From: JBDSKH01 sp035556655
GTDB taxonomy: Bacteria; Actinomycetota; Actinomycetes; Actinomycetales; Microbacteriaceae
Direction: 5' to 3'
Length of the DNA: 64,000 nt
Assembly: GCA_035556655.1 (NCBI GenBank)
Contig: DATMFW010000058.1
Coordinates: 15,294-79,293, forward strand
The position numbers were made by a program, and so were the translations under genes. Shown here piece by piece: positions 25,360 through 34,470 of the stretch. The notes beneath the pieces were generated by a model. That model was not told where the DNA came from and ran no database searches. It saw nothing but the letters and a program-made list of their open reading frames with translations. How positions within the stretch are numbered: position 1 is the stretch's first letter; each line of letters opens with the position of its first letter.

Positions 25360-26691
25360 CTACCCGGCCAGCGGGAGCTTCGCCAGCACCGTGGTGGGGC
25401 CGCCGTCGGGGCTCGTCACCTCGAGGGTGCCGCCGAGACCGTGCACGCGCTCGTGCAGCCCCGCGATGCCGTGACCGGCGACCGCCACCGCTCCGCCACG
25501 CCCGTCGTCGCCCACTTCGACCTCCAGCGCGCCGCCGGCGATGCGCACGACGACGGTCGCCGCCGCGGCTTCGGCGTGTTTCGCCGCATTGGTGAGGGCC
25601 TCCGCCGCGATGAAATACGCGTTGCGCTGCAACTCCTCCGGCAGCACGGTGCCGTCGGGCAGCTCGCTGGCGACGGTCGTCGGCAGCGGGGCCCGCACCG
25701 CGAGGGATTCCAGCGCCGCGACGAGTCCGCGGTCGAGCAGGATCGGCGGCGCGAAGCCCCGCGACAGGGCACGGAGCTCATCCAGCGCATCCTTCGACTG
25801 CTGAAGAGCCTCCTCGATGAGCGCCCGGGCCGCCGCGGGATCCGCATCGAGCTGACGGTCGGCGGCCGCGAGGTCCATCTGCAGGCGCACCAGGCGCTGC
25901 TGAGGACCGTCGTGGATGTCGCGCTCGAGCCGGCGCAGGGCGGTGCCCTCGGCGGCGACGGCCGCGCTTCGCGAGGAGGCGAGGCCGGTGACCTGCTGCT
26001 GGAGGACCTCGCTGAGGAAGGCGGACAGCATCCCCTTGGCGATGCCGTAATGCACCCAGGTGAGGCCGCGGGTGACGAACGGCAGGGTCAGGGTGAACAG
26101 GATGCCCACCACGAGGAAGAAGATGCTGTCGTTGGCCCGACCGGCGGCCTCCGACAGATCGGAACCGAAGTCGCCCGTGGTGACGCCCCAGAACGTCCAG
26201 TCGCGATCGGTGCCGTAGGGGATGTAGCGCTGCCAGAACCAGTAGCTCAGACCCCCGAGCGCGGTCGAGGTCCAGACGATCGTGATCGTCCAGGTCACGA
26301 TGCCGACGATCGGGTTGATGACCATCGTGTGCAGCAGGTACAGCCAGTAGTGCCCGTCGACGGTGGGGGCGATGATCTTGGCGAACGGGCTCGCCTGCGG
26401 CGCCACCCTGTCCCACTTGGGCGGGGTGATCGCGGGGAAGCCGGCCCCGCGCAACCGCAGCAGCTCGAACATGCCGAACCCGCGGGCGATGAACAGGGCG
26501 GCCAGCACGATGAAGACGCCGACGACGATGAAGATCATGCCGACGCCGGTGAAGAACACGGATGCAGTCAGCGAGATCCCGACCACGACGATGGGCAGCA
26601 GCGGCAGCAGGAAGCCGAGCTCTCGCGGAACGCCGCGCCAGAGTCGGGCGTAGAGGGGCGGGGTGCGGGTGGGCATGGTCGTGGTCGTCAT
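25360..26691 (-). CDS. Sensor histidine kinase, NarL-pair type
   Basis: A 443-residue membrane kinase. The N-terminal half is a membrane sensor with several helices (FLLPLLPIVVVGISLTASVFF, MIFIVVGVFIVLAALFIA and later pairs). A HisKA_3 dimerisation domain follows with the phospho-acceptor His260 in ERDIHDGPQQRL, then an HATPase domain with NAAKHAEA and GDDGRGGA boxes. This layout matches actinobacterial sensors that pair with NarL-type regulators, here the gene downstream. The start MTTTTMPTR is chosen; an in-frame upstream start would add 12 residues. Signal unknown. Confidence 0.92.
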   Translation of the reverse strand: MTTTTMPTRTPPLYARLWRGVPRELGFLLPLLPIVVVGISLTASVFFTGVGMIFIVVGVFIVLAALFIARGFGMFELLRLRGAGFPAITPPKWDRVAPQASPFAKIIAPTVDGHYWLYLLHTMVINPIVGIVTWTITIVWTSTALGGLSYWFWQRYIPYGTDRDWTFWGVTTGDFGSDLSEAAGRANDSIFFLVVGILFTLTLPFVTRGLTWVHYGIAKGMLSAFLSEVLQQQVTGLASSRSAAVAAEGTALRRLERDIHDGPQQRLVRLQMDLAAADRQLDADPAAARALIEEALQQSKDALDELRALSRGFAPPILLDRGLVAALESLAVRAPLPTTVASELPDGTVLPEELQRNAYFIAAEALTNAAKHAEAAAATVVVRIAGGALEVEVGDDGRGGAVAVAGHGIAGLHERVHGLGGTLEVTSPDGGPTTVLAKLPLAG

Positions 26692-26753
26692 TCTTTCAGC
26701 GTCGCGACGAAGCCGGGCCCGCGGCATCCGGCGAGCGCCCGGAACCGGGTGGG

Positions 26754-26823
26754 GTTAGCCCCCGTCGCGGGCTCGTTAGCCCAGCCTCAGCTTGCTTGCG
26801 ACATCGGGGCCGCTGAGTAGCGT
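26754..26823 (+). promoter_or_regulatory. dps promoter with two direct repeats
   Basis: GTTAGCCC occurs at 26754-26761 and 26775-26782, exactly 21 bp (two helical turns) apart. Downstream are TTGCGA (26796-26801), a 16-bp spacer and TAGCGT (26818-26823), which is seven bases before the dps ATG, giving a leaderless message. The repeats are candidate activator sites, possibly for the neighbouring response regulator. Confidence 0.5.
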
Positions 26824-26830
26824 TGAGCAC

Positions 26831-27319
26831 ATGACCGACGTGAAAGCAGTCCCGCAGAGCTCCATCGACCCCGACGTGACCTCGGGTGTGGCGCAGTTCC
26901 TCGCCCCCGTCGTCATCGACCTGCAGGCCCTCGCGATCGACGGCAAGCAGGCGCACTGGCACGTGCGCGGCGCCAACTTCCAGGCGGTCCACGAGCTGCT
27001 CGACGTCGTCGTCGCCCACGCGCAGGAGTACGCCGACACCGCCGCCGAGCGCGTCGTGGCCCTCGGACTGCCGATCGACGCGCGCATCGCGACGGTCGCC
27101 GCGAAGACCACCAACCCGGCGCTCTCGGACGGGTTCCAGCAGTCGGATCAGACCATCGCGCAGGTGATCGCTCAGATCGACGCGACCCTGAAGAGCGTGC
27201 GGACGGCGATCGACGAACTCGACGAGATCGATCAGGCCTCGCAGGATGTGGCGATCGAGATCGCGCGCGGGCTCGAGAAGGACCGCTGGTTCCTCTTCGC
27301 GCATATCGCCACGAAGTAG
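26831..27319 (+). CDS. dps: Dps-family DNA-protection/ferritin-like protein
   Basis: A 162-residue protein forming dodecamers that oxidise and store iron and may protect DNA. The ferroxidase signature is present: HWHVRG at residues 42-47, HELLD at 54-58 and the DTAAERV helix around residue 70. The short N-terminal extension has few Lys residues, so strong DNA binding is uncertain. It has a leaderless start with a TAGCGT box seven bases upstream. The nearby two-component system is divergent. Confidence 0.94.
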   Translation: MTDVKAVPQSSIDPDVTSGVAQFLAPVVIDLQALAIDGKQAHWHVRGANFQAVHELLDVVVAHAQEYADTAAERVVALGLPIDARIATVAAKTTNPALSDGFQQSDQTIAQVIAQIDATLKSVRTAIDELDEIDQASQDVAIEIARGLEKDRWFLFAHIATK

Positions 27320-27324
27320 CGCGG

Positions 27325-27360
27325 GGTCTCGATACGCCGCTCCGCGGCTACTCGACCACC
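27325..27360. repeat. Hairpin repeat, family 1, overlapping a gene end
   Basis: GGTCTCGATAC, stem GCCGC/GCGGC with loop TCC, TACTCGACCACC. It begins five bases after the dps stop and runs into the amidohydrolase gene on the other strand, supplying that gene's last codons (encoding V-V-E) and its TAG stop. Confidence 0.8.
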
Positions 27361-28814
27361 GAGAGGTAGCTCCACTCCCCCGCGACCATCGTCGCGTGCA
27401 CCGGCATCGTGCGCAGCACATCCGGGTCGACGCGGCGCGGGTCCTCGTCGGTGATGACGATGTCGGCGACCCCGCCCTCGGCGAGCGCCAAGACGCCACC
27501 CTGGGAGGCCCGCAACGCCTCCTCGACGCCTATCGCCTGCTCGGGATGCCACGGCTCGCGCCCGTCGCGACGTCGCGTCACGGCGGCGGCGATCGTCACC
27601 CACGGATCGAGCGGAGCCACCGGCGCATCGCTGCCCATCTCGAGTTCGGCGCCGGCCTCGAGCAGCGATCGCAGCGCGAACGAGCGACCGGTGCGTCCGG
27701 CCCAGTAGTGGTCGGCGACATCGCGGTCGTCCATCGCCTGCTCCGGCTGCACGCTCGCCACGACACCCAGCCGGGCGAAGCGCGGCAGGTCGGCGTCGCG
27801 GACCAGCTGCGCATGCTGGATGCTGCCCCGCGGCCCGCCCGCCGGCAGCTCCAGCGCCTCGAACGTGTCGAGCGCCTCCGATGTCGCGCGGTCGCCGATC
27901 GCGTGGATGGTCGGGACGATGCCGGCGTCGGCTCCGCGGCGCGCCGCGGCCAGCAACTCGCCCGGCGCATAGGTCGGCAACCCGGACGCCTCGGCACCGT
28001 GCAGGCCCGGATAGTCGTCGTCGCACCAGGCGGTGCGCGTGTTGAGCGACCCGTCGGTGAAGAGCTTCAGCCGCCCCACCGTGAGCAGCCCGCCGAGTTC
28101 GGCCCCCGTGCGGTGCCCGGCGGCGATCGCGGCGTCGAGGTGTGCCGGGTAGATCAGCGCATCGACCCGGATCCCGCGGAACCCGGTGCCGAAGCGCCGG
28201 CTCCACGCCCCCACGGCGTCGTCGAACTCGAAATCGCGGATGCCGACCACCCCGCGCATCGCCGCGCGCTCCGCGGCGTCGATGACCCAGCGGTCCAGGG
28301 TCGACGCCGGCACGTCGCTCAGGCGCACGTTGAGGTCGAAGGCCGGCTGCTCGCGCAGCCACCAGTCCGTCTCGGGAAGGCCCATGATGCGCAACGCCGC
28401 CGCGTTGGACCAGACGGTGTGCACGTCGCCCGAGACGAGCGCGACCGGGGCGGGCACCGCATCCAGCAGCGCGGCGGTGGGCTCGTCGGGCCACAGGCCG
28501 TCCCGGAACCCCTGCCCGACCAGCACGGTCTCCGGCGGCTGCGGGTGAACCCGCAGGTGCGCGTGCACCAGCTCGGCGGTCTCGAGAGCCGAACTCCCCG
28601 ACGAGACGTCGAGGCGCGACGAGCGCAGCGCCCACTGCCCGACGTGCACGTGCGCGTCCCAGAGCCCGGGACCGGCGAACCGGCCCTCGAGATCGACCTC
28701 CACCGTGTCGGGCGTGCGCTCCGACAGCGGGCGGATGCGGCCGCCGGCCACCAGCAGATCGCCCGGTGCATCCTGCCCCGCCCGCCGCACGTTGCGTAGC
28801 AGTGTCGAGCTCAT
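27348..28814 (-). CDS. Amidohydrolase family protein, YtcJ type
   Basis: A 488-residue metal-dependent hydrolase. The metal motif DAHVHVG appears near residue 55 (GPGLWDAHVHVGQW), HAIGDRA marks a later metal His, and GSDAPVAPLDPW is the C-terminal Asp motif. YtcJ-type members act on unknown amides or on formamides. Its C-terminal residues and stop codon lie inside a hairpin repeat, so the end has probably been remodelled by that element. Its ATG overlaps the stop of the PaiB-like gene by four bases. Confidence 0.88.
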   Translation of the reverse strand: MSSTLLRNVRRAGQDAPGDLLVAGGRIRPLSERTPDTVEVDLEGRFAGPGLWDAHVHVGQWALRSSRLDVSSGSSALETAELVHAHLRVHPQPPETVLVGQGFRDGLWPDEPTAALLDAVPAPVALVSGDVHTVWSNAAALRIMGLPETDWWLREQPAFDLNVRLSDVPASTLDRWVIDAAERAAMRGVVGIRDFEFDDAVGAWSRRFGTGFRGIRVDALIYPAHLDAAIAAGHRTGAELGGLLTVGRLKLFTDGSLNTRTAWCDDDYPGLHGAEASGLPTYAPGELLAAARRGADAGIVPTIHAIGDRATSEALDTFEALELPAGGPRGSIQHAQLVRDADLPRFARLGVVASVQPEQAMDDRDVADHYWAGRTGRSFALRSLLEAGAELEMGSDAPVAPLDPWVTIAAAVTRRRDGREPWHPEQAIGVEEALRASQGGVLALAEGGVADIVITDEDPRRVDPDVLRTMPVHATMVAGEWSYLSVVE

Positions 28815-29449
28815 TCCCGGTTCTCCGCGGGGTGCAACCCCTCGATCCGGCGCATCTCCTCCGCCAGCCCGTGATGGGAGTAACGTCCGTCCCCGCCCAG
28901 CTGCGCGGTGACCGACTCCCGGTCGGCATCCGTGCGCGCCTGACTGAGCTTCTTGCGCGCCTCCACGCGCGTGACCGGCACCCGGATGCCGACGGTGCCT
29001 TTCGCGATCCGGCGCGCCTTCTCCGGGTCGATGCGCAGCGAACGGGCCCCCGGCATCCCCGCTTCGAAGTGGTCGACGAGCCGCTCGAGGACGACGAGGT
29101 TCTCCTCCTCGGTCAGCACCTCGGGGACGCCGTAGAGATGGGCGGTGACGTGATTCCAGGTCGGGACCATGTCCTGCTCGTCGGCGTACCAGCTCGGTGA
29201 GATGTAGCCGTGCGCTCCCTGGACGATGACCAGCATCTCGCGGCCGCCGCCGACCCCGTGCAACTGCTCATCGGGCCGGCCGAAGTGCGTGAGCAGCACG
29301 ATGCCCTCGGCGGTCTCGTCGAGCAGCGTCGGGTAGTGCGAGGCGACCATGCCGTCGGGCTGCGAGACGTAGGTCACCCAGGGGTTCTCGCGGACCAGCC
29401 TCTTGATCTCGGCCTCGTCGTCGAGGATGTAGTGCGGGGTGTGGCGCAT
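28811..29449 (-). CDS. FMN-binding protein, PaiB-like
   Basis: A 212-residue protein of the PaiB family (flavin-reductase-like split barrel), described in Bacillus as a negative regulator but probably an FMN or heme-linked enzyme in many species. The defining stretch is HGYISPSWYADEQ followed by PTWNHVTAHLYG about residues 78-110; the N-terminal IKRLVRENPWVTYVS and SHYPTLLDE are also family-like. It is co-transcribed with the amidohydrolase gene. No separate DNA-binding domain is visible. Confidence 0.88.
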   Translation of the reverse strand: MRHTPHYILDDEAEIKRLVRENPWVTYVSQPDGMVASHYPTLLDETAEGIVLLTHFGRPDEQLHGVGGGREMLVIVQGAHGYISPSWYADEQDMVPTWNHVTAHLYGVPEVLTEEENLVVLERLVDHFEAGMPGARSLRIDPEKARRIAKGTVGIRVPVTRVEARKKLSQARTDADRESVTAQLGGDGRYSHHGLAEEMRRIEGLHPAENRE

Positions 29450-29461
29450 CCGCCCAGCCTC

Positions 29462-30352
29462 TCAGGCCTGATCGGTGGGGCACCAGTACAGCTTGCGGCC
29501 ACCCAGCTCCTGGAGCTGGATGGGCGTGCCGCACACCCGGCAGGGTTCACCGGTGCGCTTATAGACCCAGTGCTCGGGGTGAGGGTCGCCCGAGGCCTCG
29601 TCGTCCATCGTGTACATCAGCCCGGTGTCGAACCCGATGCGCAGAAGGTGCACCCAGTCGCGCCACAACGCGCGCACCACCTCGTCGCGCACCTCTTTGC
29701 CCGGGGTGAACGGGTTCTGCCGGGCCCGGAACAGCAGTTCGGCACGGTACACGTTGCCGATGCCGCTGACCACGGCCTGATCCATGAGCAGCAGCGCGAT
29801 GGCCGTGGGCTTGCGCCGCACGATCGCGGCGAAGCGTTCCTCGCCGGCGGCCGGGTCGTCGACCAGCGGGTCGGGTCCGAGCCGGTCGATCACGGACTGC
29901 ACCTCGTCGGCGGTCTGCACGACGCAGGCGGTCGGGCCGCGCAGGTCGGCGACGACGGTGTCGGTCAGCAGGCGCACCCGCACCTGCCCGATCGGCTCGG
30001 GCGGGAAGCTCTCCAGCGGGGCGCCCGGGGTCTCCTGCTCCGACATGCGCAGACGGGTCAGCCGGGGAGCGCCGATCGACGACAGCGACGCCTCGCCCTC
30101 GCCGCCGATTCCGACGTCGCCGGCGAAATCCCAGGCGCCGTAGAGACCGAGGTGCACGCGCAGCCAGAGCCCGTGGTCGAACTCCAGGAACATCTGCTTG
30201 CCCACGGCGCGGGCCTGCACGATCGTGTGGCCGTCGAGCAGGGCGGCGTCTCCCGCGAACCGGCCCTGCGGGGAGCTGACCGCGACCGGGACCCCCGCGA
30301 AGTGCCGCGCGAACTGGCGGGCGATGCGGTGGACGGAGTGACCCTCTGGCAT
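29462..30352 (-). CDS. Fpg/Nei-family DNA glycosylase
   Basis: A base-excision repair glycosylase/AP lyase of 296 residues. The catalytic N-terminus is PEGH after Met1 (Pro2, Glu3), more like Nei-type enzymes than Fpg's PELP. The beta-clamp Lys is in AVGKQMFLEF and the helix-two-turn-helix in VVSGIGNVYRAELLF. The C-terminal zinc finger has CRVC, 16 residues, then CPTD: the fourth Cys is replaced by Asp. The start ATG lies two bases after the rpiB stop, so the two form an operon. A longer open frame into rpiB is a shadow. Confidence 0.92.
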   Translation of the reverse strand: MPEGHSVHRIARQFARHFAGVPVAVSSPQGRFAGDAALLDGHTIVQARAVGKQMFLEFDHGLWLRVHLGLYGAWDFAGDVGIGGEGEASLSSIGAPRLTRLRMSEQETPGAPLESFPPEPIGQVRVRLLTDTVVADLRGPTACVVQTADEVQSVIDRLGPDPLVDDPAAGEERFAAIVRRKPTAIALLLMDQAVVSGIGNVYRAELLFRARQNPFTPGKEVRDEVVRALWRDWVHLLRIGFDTGLMYTMDDEASGDPHPEHWVYKRTGEPCRVCGTPIQLQELGGRKLYWCPTDQA

Positions 30353-30354
30353 GT

Positions 30355-30840
30355 CTAGACGATCTCGTGCCCGGCGATCGCGCCCGTCGACTCGTACTCG
30401 GCGAGCTGCGCGATGCGCCGGGCGTGGCGCTCCTCGTCGGAGAACGGGGTCGCCAGGAACGTGTCGATGAACCCGATCGCCTCCTCGAGCGAGTGCTGCC
30501 GGGCACCGATCGCGATGACGTTGGCATCGTTGTGCTCGCGGGCGAGTTCTGCGGTGGCGATGCTCCAGACCAGGGCGGCGCGGCATCCGGCGACCTTGTT
30601 GGCGGCCATCTGCTCTCCATTGCCCGAGCCGCCGAAGACGACCCCGAGCGCCGGCACGCCCGCGCTCTGGTCGCGGACCACCGCACGCGCGGCGTTGATG
30701 CAGAAGCTCGGGTAGTCATCGAGCGGGTCGTAGCCGGTGGGACCGTGGTCGATGACCTCGTGACCCTGCTCGGCGAGGTGGTGCTGCAGGTCGGTGCTGA
30801 ACTCGAGCCCGGCGTGGTCGGTGGCGATGTGGATGCGCAC
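30355..30840 (-). CDS. rpiB: Ribose-5-phosphate isomerase B
   Basis: Interconverts ribose 5-phosphate and ribulose 5-phosphate in the pentose phosphate pathway. The 161-residue protein shows the RpiB pattern: IATDHAGLEF at residues 4-13, DHGPTGYDPLDDYP, and FGGSGNGEQMAANKV, in which Ser stands where the enterobacterial enzyme has the base Cys; this is normal for actinobacterial RpiB. GTG start with TAAACT six bases upstream, so probably leaderless. Confidence 0.95.
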   Translation of the reverse strand: MRIHIATDHAGLEFSTDLQHHLAEQGHEVIDHGPTGYDPLDDYPSFCINAARAVVRDQSAGVPALGVVFGGSGNGEQMAANKVAGCRAALVWSIATAELAREHNDANVIAIGARQHSLEEAIGFIDTFLATPFSDEERHARRIAQLAEYESTGAIAGHEIV

Positions 30841-30846
30841 GCGGTC

Positions 30847-30856
30847 AGTTTAGGGT
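30847..30856. promoter_or_regulatory. Overlapping divergent -10 boxes of rpiB and pepN
   Basis: The ten bases AGTTTAGGGT hold TAAACT for rpiB (minus strand, six bases before its GTG) and TAGGGT for pepN (plus strand, seven bases before its ATG); the two boxes share the central TA at 30851-30852. Both messages would be leaderless. Confidence 0.6.
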
Positions 30857-30863
30857 TGAGCAC

Positions 30864-33443
30864 ATGCCAGGAGAGAACCTCACCCGCATCGAGGCGCAGG
30901 AGCGCGCGAACATCATCGCCGTCGATTCCTATGCCATCACCCTCGACCTGACGAGCAGCCCCACCACGTTCCGGTCCACGACGACCGTGACGTTCCGGGC
31001 CTCGGGCGGCACGACGAGTTTCATCGACGCCATCACCGAGAAGGTGCATCGCGTCGAGCTCAACGGCGCCTCGATCCGGCCCGACACCGTCGCCGACGGC
31101 ACCCGCATCCGGCTCGAGGGCCTGCGCGAAGAGAACGTGCTGGTCGTCGAGGCCGACTTCGCCTACACCAACACCGGCGAGGGCCTGCACCGCTTCGTCG
31201 ACCCGGTCGACCAGGAGGTCTACCTCTATTCGCAGTTCGAGGTGCCCGACAGCCGGCGCGTGTTCGCCGTCTTCGAGCAGCCGGACCTGAAGGCGACGTT
31301 CCAGTTCACCGTCACCGCGCCCGGCAACTGGGCCGTGGTGTCGAACTCGCCCACCCCCGAGCCCACCCACGGATCGCAGGGCTTCGCGACCTGGGCGTTC
31401 GAGCCCACCCCGCGCATCTCCAGCTACATCACCGCGCTCATCGCCGGCCCGTACCAGTCGGTGCGCAGCGAGCTCACCAGCTCGAACGGCAGGGTGGTGC
31501 CGCTCGGCATCTACGTGCGCAAGTCGCTCGCCGCGCACCTCGACGCCGAGTACATCTTCGACATCACCCGGAAGGGCTTCGCCTACTTCGAAGAGAAGTT
31601 CGGCTACCCGTACCCGTTCGCCAAGTACGACCAGCTGTTCGTTCCCGAGTTCAACGCCGGCGCCATGGAGAACGCCGGCGCGGTGACCTTCACCGAGACC
31701 TACGTCTTCCGTTCGAAGGTGACCGACGCGATCAAGGAGCGCCGGGTCGTCACGATCCTGCACGAGCTCGCGCACATGTGGTTCGGCGACCTGGTGACGA
31801 TGCGCTGGTGGAACGACCTGTGGCTGAACGAGTCGTTCGCCGAGTGGGCCTCCACCATCGCCACCGCCGAGGCGACCGAGTGGACGGAGGCCTGGGCGAC
31901 CTTCCAGGCCATGGAGAAGAGCTGGGCCTACCGCCAGGACCAGCTGCCGAGCACCCACCCGATCGTGGCGAACATCACCGACCTGGAGGACGTGCAGGTC
32001 AACTTCGACGGCATCACCTACGCCAAGGGCGGGTCGGTGCTGAAGCAGCTCGCCGCCTGGGTGGGCATCGACGAGTTCTTCGCCGGGGTCGGTGCCTACT
32101 TCCGCAAGCACGAGTACGGCAACACCGAGCTGCGCGACCTGCTGGCCGAGCTCGAGACCACCAGCGGGCGCGACCTGTCGGGCTGGGCGACGCAGTGGCT
32201 CGAGACCGCCGGGGTGAACACCCTCAAGCCGGCGATCAGCGTCGATGACGCCGGGGTCATCACCGCGTTCTCGATCGAGCAGAGCGCACCTGCCGAGTGG
32301 CCGACGATCCGCCCGCACCGGCTCGCCGTCGGGTTCTACTCCTTCGACTCCGAGACCAATGCGGGCGTCGAGGGCGACCTGTCGCCGCGCCTGGTGCGCA
32401 CGCACCGCGTCGAGCTCGACATCGACGGCACCTCGACCGAGGTCGCCGAGCTCGTCGGCATGGCCCGCCCCGACCTGATCCTGCTCAACGACGACGACCT
32501 CGCCTATGCCAAGATCCGCATGGACGAGGCGAGCTGGCAGGTCGCCATCGACCACCTCGCCGATATCGAGGACCCGCTGGCCCGCGCCCTCGTCTGGGGC
32601 GCCGCCTGGGACGCGACACGGGATGCCGAGGTCGCCCCGAGCGACTACGTCGACCTGGTGCTGAACAACATCGCCACCGAGACCGAGTCGACCACCATCC
32701 GCCTGTCGCTCACCCAGCTGCTGCAGGTGGCCCGCAGCTATGTGAGCCCCGACAAGCGCGACGCCACGATCCGCCGGGTCGGCGACGCCCTCTGGGCGCT
32801 GGCTCGTGACGCGGCACCCGGCTCGGACGCGCAGTTCCAGTTCGTGAAGTTCTTCGCTGCGATCGCCGCCACCCCCGAGCACGGCGACGTTCTCTCGGGG
32901 CTGCGTGACGCATCCGTCACCCTCGAGGGCCTGGAGATCGACACCGACCTGGCGTGGGAGCTGCTCGAGGGTCTCGTGCTCGTCGGCCGGGCCGGCGAGC
33001 ACGAGATCGCCGCCGAGCTCGAGAAGGACAACACCGCGAACGGCCAGCAGGCCGCCGCCCGCGCCCGCGCGACCATCGCCACCCCCGAGGCCAAGCTCGC
33101 CGCGCTCGACCTCGCGGTGCAGGACGCGTCGCTGTCGAACCTGGTGCTGCGCAACATGGGGCTCGGCTTCCAGCACGTCAACGACCCCGACGTGCTGCTG
33201 CCGACGGTGCCGCGCTACCTCGACGCGCTCGCCGGGGTGTGGGCGGACCGCAGCTACCAGATCGCCTCCTATGTGATCCAGTTCTTCTATCCCGGACCGC
33301 TGGCCTCGCAGGGGCTGGTCGATGCGACGCAGGCCTGGCTCGACGCCAACCCCGGCATCCCGGCGCTGCGGCGGCTCGTGATCGAGAACCTGGCGGGGGT
33401 CACCCGCGCGCTCGAAGCGCAGGCGCGCGACCGGCTGGGGTGA
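30864..33443 (+). CDS. pepN: Aminopeptidase N (M1 family)
   Basis: An 859-residue zinc metallopeptidase that removes N-terminal amino acids from peptides in the cytoplasm. The exopeptidase motif GAMEN is at residues 266-270 and the zinc site HELAH at 300-304 with Glu323 as third ligand (NESFAEW). The C-terminal ERAP1-like domain (from about residue 510) completes the actinobacterial PepN layout. No signal peptide. The gene heads a run with an MscS channel gene overlapping its stop. Confidence 0.97.
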   Translation: MPGENLTRIEAQERANIIAVDSYAITLDLTSSPTTFRSTTTVTFRASGGTTSFIDAITEKVHRVELNGASIRPDTVADGTRIRLEGLREENVLVVEADFAYTNTGEGLHRFVDPVDQEVYLYSQFEVPDSRRVFAVFEQPDLKATFQFTVTAPGNWAVVSNSPTPEPTHGSQGFATWAFEPTPRISSYITALIAGPYQSVRSELTSSNGRVVPLGIYVRKSLAAHLDAEYIFDITRKGFAYFEEKFGYPYPFAKYDQLFVPEFNAGAMENAGAVTFTETYVFRSKVTDAIKERRVVTILHELAHMWFGDLVTMRWWNDLWLNESFAEWASTIATAEATEWTEAWATFQAMEKSWAYRQDQLPSTHPIVANITDLEDVQVNFDGITYAKGGSVLKQLAAWVGIDEFFAGVGAYFRKHEYGNTELRDLLAELETTSGRDLSGWATQWLETAGVNTLKPAISVDDAGVITAFSIEQSAPAEWPTIRPHRLAVGFYSFDSETNAGVEGDLSPRLVRTHRVELDIDGTSTEVAELVGMARPDLILLNDDDLAYAKIRMDEASWQVAIDHLADIEDPLARALVWGAAWDATRDAEVAPSDYVDLVLNNIATETESTTIRLSLTQLLQVARSYVSPDKRDATIRRVGDALWALARDAAPGSDAQFQFVKFFAAIAATPEHGDVLSGLRDASVTLEGLEIDTDLAWELLEGLVLVGRAGEHEIAAELEKDNTANGQQAAARARATIATPEAKLAALDLAVQDASLSNLVLRNMGLGFQHVNDPDVLLPTVPRYLDALAGVWADRSYQIASYVIQFFYPGPLASQGLVDATQAWLDANPGIPALRRLVIENLAGVTRALEAQARDRLG

Positions 33444-33454
33444 GGCAGGGCACC

Positions 33455-34468
33455 GTGGACCTCTGGACGACGATCGGCGAGTTCCTGACCGGACCGTGGG
33501 GCATCCCCGTCCGGCTCGCCGCGATCCTCGTGATCTCGGTGATCATCCGCGTGGTGCTGCAGTTCGTCATCCGGCGCGTCGTCAACCGGGTCGTCACCGG
33601 CGTCAAGAAGAAGCAGAACGTCGACGACACGCTCGCACTGCAGGCCAGCCCCGTGCACGCGGCCCGGCTCGTGCAGCGCACCCGCGCACTCGGCGGGGTG
33701 CTGTCGAGCGTCGTCACCACCGTCGTGGTGATCGTGGCGCTGCTGCTCATCATCGACACCGTCGCCCCGGAGGCCACGGCCGCGTTCTCGCTCATCACCG
33801 CGGCGCTCGGCGCGGGACTCGGATTCGGCGCGCAGAACGTCGTCAAAGACATCCTCAACGGCCTGTTCATGGTCTCGGAGGACCAGCTCGGCGTCGGCGA
33901 TGTCGTGGACCTCGGGCCGGCGACCGGCGTCGTCGAGGCGGTCGGCATCCGGGTCACGCAGGTCCGCGACGTCAACGGCACCCTGTGGTTCGTGCGCAAC
34001 GGCGAGATCCTGCGGGTGGGCAACCTGTCGCAGGGCTGGGCCCGCGTGATCATCGACCTGGCGGCGCCGTACGACTCCGACGTCGAACTCGTGCAGAACC
34101 GCATGCTCGACACCGCGATGGAGCTGCGCGACGAGACCAAATGGAAGCGGCTCATCCTCGAGCGCCCCGAGATCTGGGGCATCGAGTCGGTGGCGGCCGA
34201 CGCCGTGGTGATCCGGCTCGTGGTGAAGGTGCGTTCGGGCTCCCGCGACGATGTCGCCCGTGAGTTGCGCGGACGGCTCAAGCGCTCGCTTGACGAGATG
34301 GGGGTCAAGCTTCCGAGGCTGAACTCGATCGTGCTGAGCGGCTACGAGGGAGCGGGCTCGGTTCGGGGTGCGCGGCCGCCCAAGACCGCGCAGGTGCCGA
34401 CCGCGCTGAAGCCGGCCAAGGAATCCGCTCGCAAGGCCCGCCGCATGACGACCGGAACCGAGGACTGA
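33455..34468 (+). CDS. Mechanosensitive ion channel, MscS family
   Basis: A 337-residue inner-membrane channel that opens on membrane tension. Three helices are visible: VRLAAILVISVIIRVVLQFV, VTTVVVIVALLLIIDTV and the pore helix FSLITAALGAGLGFGAQNVV, the Gly/Ala-rich TM3 of MscS. The beta domain follows (DVVDLGPATGVVEAVGIR, VRNGEILRVGNLS). Two GTG starts are possible: 33440, overlapping the pepN stop as GTGA, or 33455, preceded by GAGGCAGGG; the second is used because of that ribosome site. A basic C-terminal tail ends the protein. Confidence 0.9.
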   Translation: MDLWTTIGEFLTGPWGIPVRLAAILVISVIIRVVLQFVIRRVVNRVVTGVKKKQNVDDTLALQASPVHAARLVQRTRALGGVLSSVVTTVVVIVALLLIIDTVAPEATAAFSLITAALGAGLGFGAQNVVKDILNGLFMVSEDQLGVGDVVDLGPATGVVEAVGIRVTQVRDVNGTLWFVRNGEILRVGNLSQGWARVIIDLAAPYDSDVELVQNRMLDTAMELRDETKWKRLILERPEIWGIESVAADAVVIRLVVKVRSGSRDDVARELRGRLKRSLDEMGVKLPRLNSIVLSGYEGAGSVRGARPPKTAQVPTALKPAKESARKARRMTTGTED

Positions 34469-34470
34469 CC

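Noticed and set aside
29559..33176. A 1205-codon minus-strand open frame across pepN
   Set aside because: It is the antisense shadow of pepN and, at its 3' end, of the glycosylase. High GC keeps stops rare; composition is Arg/Gly/His/Asp-rich with no domain.
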